This document shows, in pieces, positions 1-8,839 of a stretch of DNA of 41,810 nucleotides. Each line of letters begins with the position of its first letter. Within the stretch, counting starts at the first letter, position 1. The translations under genes were made by a program, and so were the position numbers. The stretch lies in assembly GCA_020073285.1 (NCBI GenBank), contig JAIQFM010000012.1, forward strand, positions 1 to 41,810, written 5' to 3'. The notes below the pieces were generated by a model. That model saw only the letters and a program-made list of their open reading frames with translations. It searched no databases and was not told the DNA's origin. This DNA comes from Terriglobia bacterium. Lineage in GTDB: Bacteria > Acidobacteriota > Terriglobia > Terriglobales > Acidobacteriaceae.

Positions 1-902
<902 letters not shown>

Positions 903-982
903 TCAGTAGTGTCTTTTGGTATCTCGGTTGATCGGTCGGCCAGGTTTTCCGCTCTTCAGCCAGGTCTGCTTCGGTTGGTTTT

Positions 983-1015
983 GACCGACAACCGTGAACC
1001 GAGAACCGGCAACCG
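983..1015. repeat. AACCGnn heptad minisatellite in the groES-groEL spacer
   Basis: Four exact AACCG words start at 990, 997, 1004 and 1011, a strict 7-base period. A one-mismatch copy (GACCG) starts at 983. The array ends ten bases before the groES stop codon. A nearby CGGTTG at about 972 could pair with CAACCG at 989-994, so the spacer RNA may fold. Its function is unknown. Confidence 0.7.
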
Positions 1016-1024
1016 AAAACGCTG

Positions 1025-1357
1025 TTACCGCCGCGAGCCGGCTTTCTCTTCCTTTTCCTTCTTGGCGCCGGAGAGGATGCCGAGGACTTCTTCCTCGCGC
1101 ATGATGATTAATTCTTCACCGTCTATCTTGATTTCGGTGCCGGAGTACTTGCCGAACAGGACGCGGTCGCCCTCTTTCACGTCCAGCGGGCGGACCTTGC
1201 CGTCTTCGTTGACCTTGCCTTTGCCGGCGGCGATGATTTCGCCCTCTTGCGGCTTGTCCTTGGCGGTGTCGGGAATGATGATGCCACCCCGAGTGGTTTC
1301 TGCTTCTTCCACCCGGCGGACCAATACCCGGTCATGCAGGGGAGTGAACTTAGCCAT
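1025..1357 (-). CDS. groS: GroES co-chaperonin
   Basis: 10-kDa co-chaperonin that caps the GroEL cavity. It is 110 residues and begins [15 protein letters not shown], with the mobile-loop region [16 protein letters not shown] and the core segment [15 protein letters not shown]. Typical GroES is about 95-97 residues and ends shortly after the motif seen here as EEEVLGIL; this protein continues with a charged tail ([15 protein letters not shown]). The ATG at 1357 has an ideal AAGGAGG ribosome-binding site 7 bases upstream. It is the first gene of the groESL operon and sits directly behind the CIRCE-controlled promoter, so it should be heat-inducible through HrcA. Confidence 0.98.
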   Translation of the reverse strand: MAKFTPLHDRVLVRRVEEAETTRGGIIIPDTAKDKPQEGEIIAAGKGKVNEDGKVRPLDVKEGDRVLFGKYSGTEIKIDGEELIIMREEEVLGILSGAKKEKEEKAGSRR

Positions 1358-1484
1358 GAAACAACCTCCTTGCGGAATGTGTCAGTAGATGATTTGTATC
1401 CTCGGAAAATCAGCTAAACGGATTTGCTTACAACGCGATAGGACCGATAGCTTGACACTTGCGAGAGACCAAGCCGGACGCTTA

Positions 1485-1511
1485 TTAGCACTCTCGCCTA
1501 TCGAGTGCTAA
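1485..1511. promoter_or_regulatory. CIRCE operator (HrcA binding site)
   Basis: A perfect inverted repeat TTAGCACTC-N9-GAGTGCTAA, identical to the CIRCE consensus. It lies between the groES start and the -35/-10 promoter and overlaps the first base of the -10 box, so bound HrcA would block transcription initiation or early elongation. hrcA itself is not in the window. Confidence 0.97.
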
Positions 1512-1539
1512 GTGTAACCAGCAGAAGTTCTGTTGTCAA
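1511..1539 (-). promoter_or_regulatory. groESL sigma-70-type promoter
   Basis: Read on the minus strand: TTGACA (1539-1534), a 17-base spacer, then TACACT (1516-1511). The -35 box is consensus and the spacing is optimal. The -10 box abuts the CIRCE repeat, the usual arrangement for HrcA-repressed groE promoters. Confidence 0.85.
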
Positions 1540-1706
1540 GACCTGAGTGGGGAACGCTCAACAAGGAGAATATCGAGTGGAGACTGACACGGGAATGAAA
1601 GGTACTGAGTAGAGCAGTAGCGAATGGCCAAGCAACTGTAGAGAAATACAACGCTTTGAACTGAGCCAACATCCCACCGGCAAGCGGCGGCGCCCCGGCC
1701 CTGGTT

Positions 1707-1727
1707 TGGGCTGAGCTTGTCGAGGGG
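1707..1727. repeat. REP-like GACAAGCTCAG word
   Basis: The minus strand reads CCCTCGACAAGCTCAGCCCA. It resembles a short repetitive extragenic word (CCTTCGACAAGCTCAGG type) seen in many bacterial genomes. It is present once in this window, so repetitiveness cannot be shown here. Confidence 0.35.
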
Positions 1728-1740
1728 CCACACTGAAAGT

Positions 1741-2178
1741 CTATCCGGGCCTGCCACACTGCTCGAGGAACAACCCAAGCAGACGACCAAATGTACTGAT
1801 GAAATTTCTATGACGGCGCCCTTCGCGAGTCTGTCCGGACGGGGCATGGCGCACCAGATCATCATTCGGGAATGCCGCAAACTGGCCGGCCGTGCTTCCG
1901 AGCTTGGCGACGACGGCACCAACGACCTGGCGGTCAGCGAAGTGCTGCGGAGCAACGAACTGCAAGTCTGTTTCTTGAGCGAGCATCTGGCGAACATGCC
2001 GTTGATCGAGGCGCAAGAGCCGTTGCTTCTGCCCCGTCCGTAGCTGCTGGCCACGGATCTTCTTGGCCTATCCCCAACTGACGCGGAAGCGGGTTGCCAA
2101 TTCCGGCAGGCTACCTGCACCCGCCTCGTAGGCCTCCAAGAACTTGCGCCGCAAATCATCCGAGTACGGTCGTGGCAT
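1741..2178 (-). pseudogene. Decayed IS630-type transposase, N-terminal remnant
   Basis: From an ATG at 2178 the minus strand encodes MPRPYSDDLRRKFLEAYEAG followed by AGSLPELATRFRVSWG. This is the helix-turn-helix DNA-binding start typical of IS630-family transposases (the G-Y-A-K-K-I stretch is recognisable). A TAG at 2070-2068 replaces the expected Tyr codon, and the frame then continues AKKIRGQQLRTGQKQRLL. Further downstream the sequence no longer resembles a transposase, and the DDE catalytic part is missing. No clear terminal inverted repeats were found, so the 3' limit is arbitrary. It is a dead insertion-sequence fossil between groESL and the next gene. Confidence 0.6.
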
Positions 2179-2386
2179 CCGTTCGTCGCCGCAGAGATCG
2201 ACACCGCCAACCTACCTCAACTCACAGCTTGCGGATATAACTACTCTGGAACCGCTCTAGCCGGGAGACCTGCAGATCGTCGTGCCGTCCCAGTCTAACC
2301 GGGAAGGAACCGAGAAGGCCCACATCTGCCAATCGCGGAGATATGAGGCGCCGGCTGGAAGAGAACTACTCTGCTCTCGGAAAACT

Positions 2387-4486
2387 TTACGGCTTCGGCT
2401 GGTTAGACCCCGATTGACCGGCTGCGGCCGGTGCTAGTTGGCTGGCTGAGTTACTCAGCACGGCGGCGGTCGCGTGGAAATAGTACGGACACACTTGGCT
2501 GATCCGCGTGTCGTACCCGCGGACGAATCCTGAAAAGGAACCCTTGGGGAAGAACACTACCTTTGAAAGCTCAGCCCCGAAGGGCAATTCCTCTATAGGT
2601 TTGAGTGTCATGTTGACCAAGTTCTGCCGGTGGGTGTCCGCCATGTCCTTCCACAGGCGTTGCATGCCTGGAATGAAGATGTTGCGGTACTTATCCAAGC
2701 CAGTGGGGAGGTCGCTGCTCGCTCCCGGCACCGCAACCGCGGTTACTACCGAGGTGATAAGCCCAATAGCTTCAGCCACCTTAAAGGTTCGGGAACGACC
2801 AGAGAGTTCTTCGAAAACGGTACTGGTGTTGAGGACGATCTCGTAGGAGTACGGACGGTAGAAGAAGTCGGAGCGGCAAATCATTCTCCCAGCGTCATCA
2901 CCCGGCTCCCACACTTCGAGCTTACCGCCGGGGCGGGGGCGTGAACCGCGAGCGGTAACAAACAAATTCGATATCCACTCAGATGCTTTGTTCTTATCCT
3001 GTAGCGCCCGACGGTATTCCGGATTCAGATCGATAAAACCCTCGGTGTCGAGACGGGCGCTCACGGGTGTCCATTCATTGACGTGTGCGTCCGCAGCTCC
3101 GGGGGCCTCGGATGCATTCTCGGCGTACACATAAGACCGGTCTTCGGCCTTCTGAATGTCCTTCTCTGCCTTCTCGGATTTGTCCTTTTCCATGGGTTGT
3201 TTGTAGGCAGCACTGTGGGCTTTCTTGTTGAGCCTCTTTTCCAGCGCTACGGCCATTTCCATGGACTCGCTGAAGACGAGGATGGAGGATCCGAGCAGTT
3301 TGTCGCTAGCCTCGTCGCGGAGGTTGTTGTTGAGGCGAATGCGCATAACCCAATAATTCTTTCGCATGCCGGAACCGAACAAGGCGTCGACAGTCTTATC
3401 GTCCATTGGCTCAAGTTTGACTTTGATCGGGCGAAAGTCCGCGACTAGTGCCGGTTTGATGAAAATGTCGGTGGACAGTGGCCCGCCTGCGTCCGAAGCA
3501 TTGCGCCAGATTGCCTGGACGCGGATAGGATCATTAAGGATGGGTTCGAGAGCGAGGTCAGCTGCAGTGAAATTGCCGAGGACATTCACGCGAAAGCCGG
3601 TAGACGGCTGCACTGTGATGTACCTACGGAGCTTGGAATCATTCTCGGGCAAGAGTTTCCAATCGATGAGAGCTTTGGTGGCGGGCTCGCCACCTTCGAG
3701 GCGCGCATCCGCGGTTAGCGTGAGGCTGGAATTCGGGAGCAGCACGGCAGTAGGAGGGTCAACTCTAAGGGTACCGGGATTGGGAAGCACCGTAAAATTC
3801 AAGGGCGGCACGGTTAGCGACGACGGGTTGGGAGAACAGGTCGCAAAGCCGCTCATGTTCGCTGTAACCGTGACCGCGACTTGCTTATTCTGCAGATCCT
3901 GAGGGGGCGTATAGCCGCCCGAGACTAGACTCACTTCGTTGTTGTCGCTCTTGGCGTGCCAGGTTAAGTCTGGCAGCGCCGCGACTTTATCCTTGGTCAT
4001 CCAGTCGGCGAGTAAGTCCTTACCATTGATGGTCAGGTACCGCGAGAAATCCTTCAGGTGATTCACAAACACCTGGGTGGCCTCGGAGGTGAACGACAAC
4101 GCCGTCACCGGAGTGACAGTGAGGACGACCTCTAGGGTCTTACCCTCGCCCGCGAGTGTTACGGTGTGCACGCCTGGGATTTTTGCGAGGTCGGCAAGGG
4201 CTATTTTGGCGCCGTTTTCGGTGGCAGTTACACCGTCGGGCAGGTCCAAACAGTCGTCGCCGGGCCGCACGCGAATAGGGGGCGGAAGCGTCGTTCTACG
4301 ATCAGATTTCTTGACCACGCCGAGAATTGTCGGGGGCGGAGGATTCGACGCCGGCGTCTGCGGGACGGTGACGGCGGCAGGCGCTGCGGGCGCAGTGGTC
4401 CCAGCGCTAGGTTGCTGCTGTGCCCACGCGAAAGTCGAGGAACAAAGCAAAATTGCGAGGATCGGTGAGACCAGACGCTTCGCCAA
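2387..4486 (-). CDS. Orphan secreted protein with Ig-like segments, unknown function
   Basis: A 699-residue protein that I do not recognise. It starts with a Sec signal peptide (MAKRLVSPILAILLCSSTFAWA, likely cleavage after AWA), followed by a Pro/Ala/Thr-rich linker and beta-rich, Ig-like stretches (about 80-330; e.g. LRVDPPTAVLLPNSSLTLTA). A charged Lys/Glu-rich segment (KDKSEKAEKDIQKAED) lies near the middle. The C-terminal third has a conserved-looking globular stretch (RSDFFYRPYSYEIVLNTST) and a short hydrophobic segment (IGLITSVVTAVAVPG), and the protein ends in an Ala/Ser/Pro-rich tail. The start codon is TTG at 4486, fixed by an AGGAGG site 8 bases upstream. It is probably periplasmic or surface-associated. 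It stands alone, with about 250 bases separating it from the kinase gene upstream. Confidence 0.85.
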   Translation of the reverse strand: MAKRLVSPILAILLCSSTFAWAQQQPSAGTTAPAAPAAVTVPQTPASNPPPPTILGVVKKSDRRTTLPPPIRVRPGDDCLDLPDGVTATENGAKIALADLAKIPGVHTVTLAGEGKTLEVVLTVTPVTALSFTSEATQVFVNHLKDFSRYLTINGKDLLADWMTKDKVAALPDLTWHAKSDNNEVSLVSGGYTPPQDLQNKQVAVTVTANMSGFATCSPNPSSLTVPPLNFTVLPNPGTLRVDPPTAVLLPNSSLTLTADARLEGGEPATKALIDWKLLPENDSKLRRYITVQPSTGFRVNVLGNFTAADLALEPILNDPIRVQAIWRNASDAGGPLSTDIFIKPALVADFRPIKVKLEPMDDKTVDALFGSGMRKNYWVMRIRLNNNLRDEASDKLLGSSILVFSESMEMAVALEKRLNKKAHSAAYKQPMEKDKSEKAEKDIQKAEDRSYVYAENASEAPGAADAHVNEWTPVSARLDTEGFIDLNPEYRRALQDKNKASEWISNLFVTARGSRPRPGGKLEVWEPGDDAGRMICRSDFFYRPYSYEIVLNTSTVFEELSGRSRTFKVAEAIGLITSVVTAVAVPGASSDLPTGLDKYRNIFIPGMQRLWKDMADTHRQNLVNMTLKPIEELPFGAELSKVVFFPKGSFSGFVRGYDTRISQVCPYYFHATAAVLSNSASQLAPAAAGQSGSNQPKP

Positions 4487-4736
4487 CGGGATTACCTCCT
4501 CGTGTGTGTTCTCGCGTCATACATCTGGTGCGAGGTAGAGAAAGAAGTGCAAGCTGAACGTATTACCCAAGGCTGTATGCGCAGAGAACGGTGAAAACTT
4601 ACCCCAACGCCGAGGAGTTTAAGTAAGAAAAGAGGTTTGTTACGGAATCGGAACAGGTGCGGTCAGCTGTCCTCATTTGTACAGCGGCCCGCGGGGGCAG
4701 GGTGTCTGTTTGATAGGTGAGTATTTGAGCGTAGCG

Positions 4737-6854
4737 TCAGGACTGGTTGGCGACACGTTTCTTGTTCTCGAACACTGCGGCGACCGGCAGGAAGATGGAG
4801 AAGACGGTGCCGGGGCGAAGTGGGGTGGTGCGGGAGCGGAGGCGAATGGAGCCGCCATGCTTGTCCACAATCTGGCGGCAGACCCACAGTCCCAAGCCGG
4901 TGCCCGCGTCCTTCTTGGTTGTGAAGAAAGGCTCAAAAATCCGCTCCAGGTTTTCGGGCGCGATGCCGTGGCCGGTGTCGGCAAAGCTGATGCGTACGCC
5001 AGGACCGGCCGGCGAGCGCCAATCGCATGACGCCGGCGACCGCCAATCGCGCGATGAGGAGACCTTGATGTGGAGGCGTCCGCCGGGCTGGACGGCTTCG
5101 ATGGCATTGCTGATCACGTTGGAAAAAACCTGGCGAATCTCACCCTGCGAACCCAGCACGTGGAGATGCGCACGATAGCGTTTTTCGACCGCGACCTCCC
5201 GCGCCTTGACCCTGGTTTCCAGCAGCGCGAGGACATCGTCGAGGAGTTCGGCCGGGTCGAAGCGGACGGGCGCGCTCTCATCACGATAGAAACCGAGTGT
5301 CTGCTTGGTGATGTGGGCGACGCGGCGCAGCTCGGTATCGGCGAGTTGGAGGCGCTGGCGGGCGGCTTCCGGGAGATTCTCCTCGCAGCGAGCCAGGTAG
5401 AGAAGGTTGGTGACGGCGGCCAGGGGGTTGTTGATTTCGTGCGCAATGGTGGCGGCCAGGCGGCCGGCGGAGGCCAGCTTTTCCGATTTGACGAGAGCCT
5501 CTTCCGCCTGCCGGCGCAGCGTCACGTCGCGCAGAATGACGGTGTACAGCTTCTGGCCTTCCGATTCCACCTGCGAAATGGTGGCTTCGATGGGAAACTC
5601 CTCGCCGTCGGAGCGTAGCCCGAACAGCGCTCTGGGAGAATACATGGAGCGGGTGGTGACGCCGGTCTCGTCGAAGGACTGAATGTGATGACGATGAGCG
5701 TCGCGGAAACGAGCCGGAATGAAATGATCGAGATCGCGGCCGATGGCGTCGGCGGCCGGACAGCGGAAGATGCGCTCGGCGGCGGAGTTGAAGAGGACGA
5801 CGCGCTGCAATCGGTCCACGGTGATGATGGCATCCATGGCGGAATTGACGATCCCGCTGAGGCGCTGTTCGCTGCTGCGGAGAGCCTTCTCGGCCCGCTC
5901 GCGCCACCGGGCCAGTTCCTGCACCGTCTGCAGGGCGCTTTCGACGGCTTCCCGTTCGGCCGAGACAGCGGCAAGGGCCAATCCGCTGACTGAGATGACG
6001 CCCAGAAATACTTGGAGCAGGGTGGCGCCGCGGATGGGGTTGGGCTGAACAAACGGTCCTAAGCCGGCGGCGGTGGCCCAGATGGCGACGCCGGCAACGA
6101 GAGCACTGACCACGGCAGAGCCGGCGATTCCGAATCGGATGGCGGCCCAGATCACAAAAGGAAACACCATGAAGGCCAGCACGTTGTCGGCGACGCCCAG
6201 TCCGAGGCGATGGTCGAACACCAGGAACGAAACGCCAAAGGCGGCGCTGACCAAGCCGGCAAACTCGAGGCGGAGTTCACCGTGCAGGCGCGCGAGTCGA
6301 GAAAAACTCAGGATCAGGGGAGCGATGACGACGACACCCATGGCATCGCCCAACCACCAGATGAGCCAGGCCGAAATAAATCCCGACCAGGGTCTTACTC
6401 CGGCGGCATTGAGCGTGGTGACGCCGATGGTCGCCGCCACGGTGGTGCTCAAAGCCCCGAGAAGAACGAGCGCAAAGACATCCTGAAGGCGAGGCAGAGC
6501 CGGCCGGAATCCCGGAGTCCGCCGCAGGAGCCAGGCGGCCACCAGAGCGCTGCAGGTATTTCCCAGGGCAATGCCGAAGGCAGCAGCGTGGGGAATCGGA
6601 CTGAAGAAATTCACCAGAAACGCGCCGAGCAGAACCGCGGGCCACATCTGGTAGCCCCAAACGAGCACGGCGGCAAGAGCGATGCCTGCCGGGGGCCAAA
6701 CCGGGGAGACGTTGGCGCTGGTGAAAGGAACGGCGAGGCCGATCCTGCCGGCCAGAAAATAGGCGGCGAAAACGAGGGTCAGGCGGATGAAGAGGACACT
6801 GCGCACAGGCGTGTCGAAGGGCCGGTGCCGGGGGTCAAGGAAGGAAGGGACCAC
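4737..6854 (-). CDS. MASE1-PAS sensor histidine kinase
   Basis: A membrane sensor kinase of 705 residues. Residues ~20-300 form a multi-helix MASE1-type membrane sensor (AAYFLAGRIGLAVPFTSANVSPVWPPAGIALA is diagnostic). A PAS domain follows (~325-450, SGIVNSAMDAIITVDRLQRV), with a PAC-like end ILRDVTLRRQAEEAL. The HisKA phospho-acceptor box is AATIAHEINNPLAAV, and the ATPase domain has N-box SNVISNAIEAV, DTGHGIAPENLERIFEPFF and TGLGLWVCRQIV. The GTG at 6854 is the most upstream reasonable start. An in-frame 24-base tandem duplication adds two DWRSPA octapeptides just before the DTGHG box. No response regulator is adjacent, so the partner is unknown. The gene diverges from the polysaccharide operon at 7264. 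Confidence 0.95.
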   Translation of the reverse strand: MVPSFLDPRHRPFDTPVRSVLFIRLTLVFAAYFLAGRIGLAVPFTSANVSPVWPPAGIALAAVLVWGYQMWPAVLLGAFLVNFFSPIPHAAAFGIALGNTCSALVAAWLLRRTPGFRPALPRLQDVFALVLLGALSTTVAATIGVTTLNAAGVRPWSGFISAWLIWWLGDAMGVVVIAPLILSFSRLARLHGELRLEFAGLVSAAFGVSFLVFDHRLGLGVADNVLAFMVFPFVIWAAIRFGIAGSAVVSALVAGVAIWATAAGLGPFVQPNPIRGATLLQVFLGVISVSGLALAAVSAEREAVESALQTVQELARWRERAEKALRSSEQRLSGIVNSAMDAIITVDRLQRVVLFNSAAERIFRCPAADAIGRDLDHFIPARFRDAHRHHIQSFDETGVTTRSMYSPRALFGLRSDGEEFPIEATISQVESEGQKLYTVILRDVTLRRQAEEALVKSEKLASAGRLAATIAHEINNPLAAVTNLLYLARCEENLPEAARQRLQLADTELRRVAHITKQTLGFYRDESAPVRFDPAELLDDVLALLETRVKAREVAVEKRYRAHLHVLGSQGEIRQVFSNVISNAIEAVQPGGRLHIKVSSSRDWRSPASCDWRSPAGPGVRISFADTGHGIAPENLERIFEPFFTTKKDAGTGLGLWVCRQIVDKHGGSIRLRSRTTPLRPGTVFSIFLPVAAVFENKKRVANQS
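5009..5054. repeat. 24-base in-frame tandem repeat within the kinase ATPase domain
   Basis: Two 22-base units, 5009-5030 and 5033-5054, match except for three bases and lie 24 bases apart, exactly eight codons. On the minus strand they encode DWRSPASC-DWRSPAGP, between the N-box and the DTGHG motif of the histidine kinase, where the family normally has a short loop. Confidence 0.8.
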
Positions 6855-7263
6855 GTAACCTCGTCGCGAACGCCTCGAGGCGAGTTGAAAACAGCATACA
6901 CCGAGGCGCGGATTTTGGGGGGAGGGTGGTGGGCAATGAGTCGGAGGGGCGGCATTTCGCGCCAGGTGGCCGTCTGGTGAATTGAGGCAAATAGACGAGA
7001 GTTGCGAAAAAGGGGCGGTCGAGTGACCGCCCTGCTTGCGGCGAGTTGCCGAAGGAGAGCGCTCAAGGGACCTACATGTGGTGCGGCATCTTTACCCGCG
7101 AAAATCCTGATAAAGTAGTGGTTAGAGCCCCGTCTCATATTGTGGGGGCGACGTCGATGGACTAGCCTCTTAGCGAGGCGTGCCGGAAGGGACGATCTAG
7201 CGCTGCCTGTCGGCCTGGGGCGATCAGACTCACGACCGTTACCTTGAATAGGAGTGCATCCGG
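6855..7263. other. Divergent intergenic region between the kinase and the polysaccharide operon
   Basis: No gene is supported. It contains a minus-strand terminator-like hairpin (7007-7032), a small plus-strand hairpin with stem GCCTC/GAGGC (7165-7179), and the word CACGACCGTTAC (7231-7242), which recurs in the leader of the 25.5-kb operon. The plus-strand leader to the ATG at 7264 ends with an AGGAG ribosome-binding site. No convincing -35/-10 pair was found by eye. Confidence 0.6.
7007..7032 (-). terminator. Intrinsic-terminator-like hairpin upstream of the kinase
   Basis: The minus strand reads GGGCGGTC-ACTC-GACCGCCC, a perfect 8-bp GC-rich stem with a 4-base loop, then CC and TTTTT. It lies about 150 bases before the kinase start codon. 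It would therefore terminate a leader transcript or a short RNA rather than a known gene. The plus strand has no T-tract after the hairpin. Confidence 0.5.
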
Positions 7264-7740
7264 ATGCCGGTCAGCAGCGATGTAGTGATGGGCAAGGATG
7301 TTCGCATCTTTCAACCCACGCTGGTGAACTTGTACGGTTGCACAATTGGAGATGAGACGAAGATTGGCGCGTTCGTTGAGATCCAGAAGAATGCGTCCAT
7401 CGGACGCCGGTGTAAAATCTCATCGCATACATTTATTTGCGAGGGTGTAACCGTCGAGGACGAGTGCTTCATCGGCCACGGAGTTGTGTTCATTAACGAC
7501 AAGCAACCGCGGGCGACAGCGGGTGGGCAGTTGCAGAGCGAGGCGGATTGGACAGTGGTACCAACGCGGGTAAAGCGCGGCGCTTCCATCGGTAGCGGCG
7601 CCGTCATCATGTGTGGCATCACGGTAGGCGCGGACGCGATGGTGGGCGCCGGCGCCGTCGTCACTCGTGACGTTCCGGACGGTGCGGTGGTGGCGGGCGT
7701 CCCCGCACGACTACGGGCGAAAGCGGGCGTCTCGGTTTAA
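7264..7740 (+). CDS. Left-handed beta-helix N-acetyltransferase (WbpD/WlbB type)
   Basis: A 158-residue hexapeptide-repeat acyltransferase that probably transfers acetyl from acetyl-CoA to the 3-amino group of UDP-GlcNAc(3NH2)A. Hexapeptide turns run throughout (IGDETKIGAFVEIQKNASIGRRCKI); the mid-protein loop GHGVVFINDKQPRA and the C-terminal VGAGAVVTRDVPDGAVVAGVPAR are typical of WbpD-like enzymes. The ATG at 7264 has AGGAG 9 bases upstream. It is the first gene of a plus-strand operon. The following WbpB-like dehydrogenase and WbpE-like aminotransferase catalyse the two steps just before this one in the diacetamido-uronate pathway, which supports the assignment. The exact substrate is an inference. 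Confidence 0.9.
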   Translation: MPVSSDVVMGKDVRIFQPTLVNLYGCTIGDETKIGAFVEIQKNASIGRRCKISSHTFICEGVTVEDECFIGHGVVFINDKQPRATAGGQLQSEADWTVVPTRVKRGASIGSGAVIMCGITVGADAMVGAGAVVTRDVPDGAVVAGVPARLRAKAGVSV

Positions 7741-7795
7741 GAACGTAAACCTATGTTTTTGTCTTGCTGCCGCGTGGAGCGTGGAGAGGGCAACT

Positions 7796-8839
7796 GTGAT
7801 TCAGGTCGGCTTAATCGGCTACGGTTATTGGGGGCCGAACCTGGTCAGGAACTTCTTCGAAGCGCCGGACTGTCAAGTGGCAGTGGTCAGCGATCTGAGG
7901 CCTGATCGTCTTGCCCGCGCCGCCGCTCGCTATCCCAGCATCCGCACCACGGTCAATCATCGGGAACTGATCGACGATCCCGGCGTCGACCTGGTGGTGA
8001 TCGCTACGCCGGTGTCCACGCACTTCGACCTTGCCATGCAGGCGCTGCGCGCCGGCAAGCACGTGCTATTGGAGAAGCCCCTGGCGGCGAATTCCGAGCA
8101 AGGCGAACAACTGATTGAAGAAGCCGAGCGCCGCGGGCTGACGCTGATGGTGGATCACACCTTCGTGTACACCAGCGCGGTGGGCAAAATCCGTGAGCTG
8201 GTGGCCGCCGGCGCTCTGGGCGATGTTTACTACTACGATTCCGTGCGCGTGAATCTGGGCCTCTTCCAGCATGATGTCAATGTCATCTGGGACCTTGCCG
8301 TGCACGACTTGGCAATACTGGATTACGTGGTCGATGCGCGGCCGATCGCCGTGTCGGCAACCGGCATCAGCAACGTGCCGGGAAAGCCGGAGAACATCGC
8401 GTACGTGACGCTATTCTTCGCCGAGAACGTGATTGCGCATCTGCACCTCAACTGGCTGTCCCCGGTGAAGATCCGCAAGACGCTGATCGGCGGCAGCCAG
8501 AAGATGATCGTCTACGACGATCTGGAAGCCACGGAAAAGGTGAAGGTCTACGACAAGGGAATCACGGTCACGAACAACCTGGAGAGCTTTTACCAGATGC
8601 TGATCGGGTACCGGACCGGCGACATGTGGGCGCCGAATCTGCCCGCCAGCGAAGCCCTGCAGAGCGAGGTCCAACACCTGCTGCACTGCATCGAGCATCA
8701 ACAGAAGCCCACGACGGACGGGGAAGCGGGATTGCGCGTGGTGCGTGTCCTGGAAGCCGCCAGCCAATCCATGAAAGAGCGCGGACGCCCGGTGGAGCTG
8801 ACGGGCGCGAAAGGAGCTGCGGTTTGGTCCCGTTCCTAG
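7796..8839 (+). CDS. Gfo/Idh/MocA oxidoreductase (WbpB/WlbA-like UDP-sugar 3-dehydrogenase)
   Basis: A 347-residue NAD(P)-dependent dehydrogenase. The Rossmann fingerprint GLIGYGYWGPN is at the N-terminus, the family EKP motif appears as HVLLEKPLAA, and the C-terminal catalytic half contains VIWDLAVHDLAILDYV. In the diacetamido-uronate route this enzyme oxidises C3 of UDP-GlcNAcA before transamination. I chose the GTG at 7796 because GGAG lies 9 bases upstream and the protein then starts MIQVGLIGYG as homologues do; the frame is open further upstream, overlapping the acetyltransferase gene. Its end overlaps the aminotransferase start by 16 bases, indicating translational coupling. A role on another 3-ketosugar cannot be excluded. 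Confidence 0.92.
   Translation: MIQVGLIGYGYWGPNLVRNFFEAPDCQVAVVSDLRPDRLARAAARYPSIRTTVNHRELIDDPGVDLVVIATPVSTHFDLAMQALRAGKHVLLEKPLAANSEQGEQLIEEAERRGLTLMVDHTFVYTSAVGKIRELVAAGALGDVYYYDSVRVNLGLFQHDVNVIWDLAVHDLAILDYVVDARPIAVSATGISNVPGKPENIAYVTLFFAENVIAHLHLNWLSPVKIRKTLIGGSQKMIVYDDLEATEKVKVYDKGITVTNNLESFYQMLIGYRTGDMWAPNLPASEALQSEVQHLLHCIEHQQKPTTDGEAGLRVVRVLEAASQSMKERGRPVELTGAKGAAVWSRS

Larger units (their letters stand above)
1540..2386. other. gene-poor stretch with a transposase remnant
   Basis: No intact gene is supported here. The stretch holds the decayed IS630-type transposase annotated separately, a REP-like word near 1707-1727, and about 200 bases (2180-2386) in which I see no coding, RNA or regulatory signal. 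Open frames on both strands have compositions typical of shadow frames. Confidence 0.6.

Noticed and set aside
1536-2210. 224-codon minus-strand frame
   Set aside because: Ser/Arg-rich composition without domain; overlaps the CIRCE promoter region and the real (dead) transposase frame, which is a different frame.
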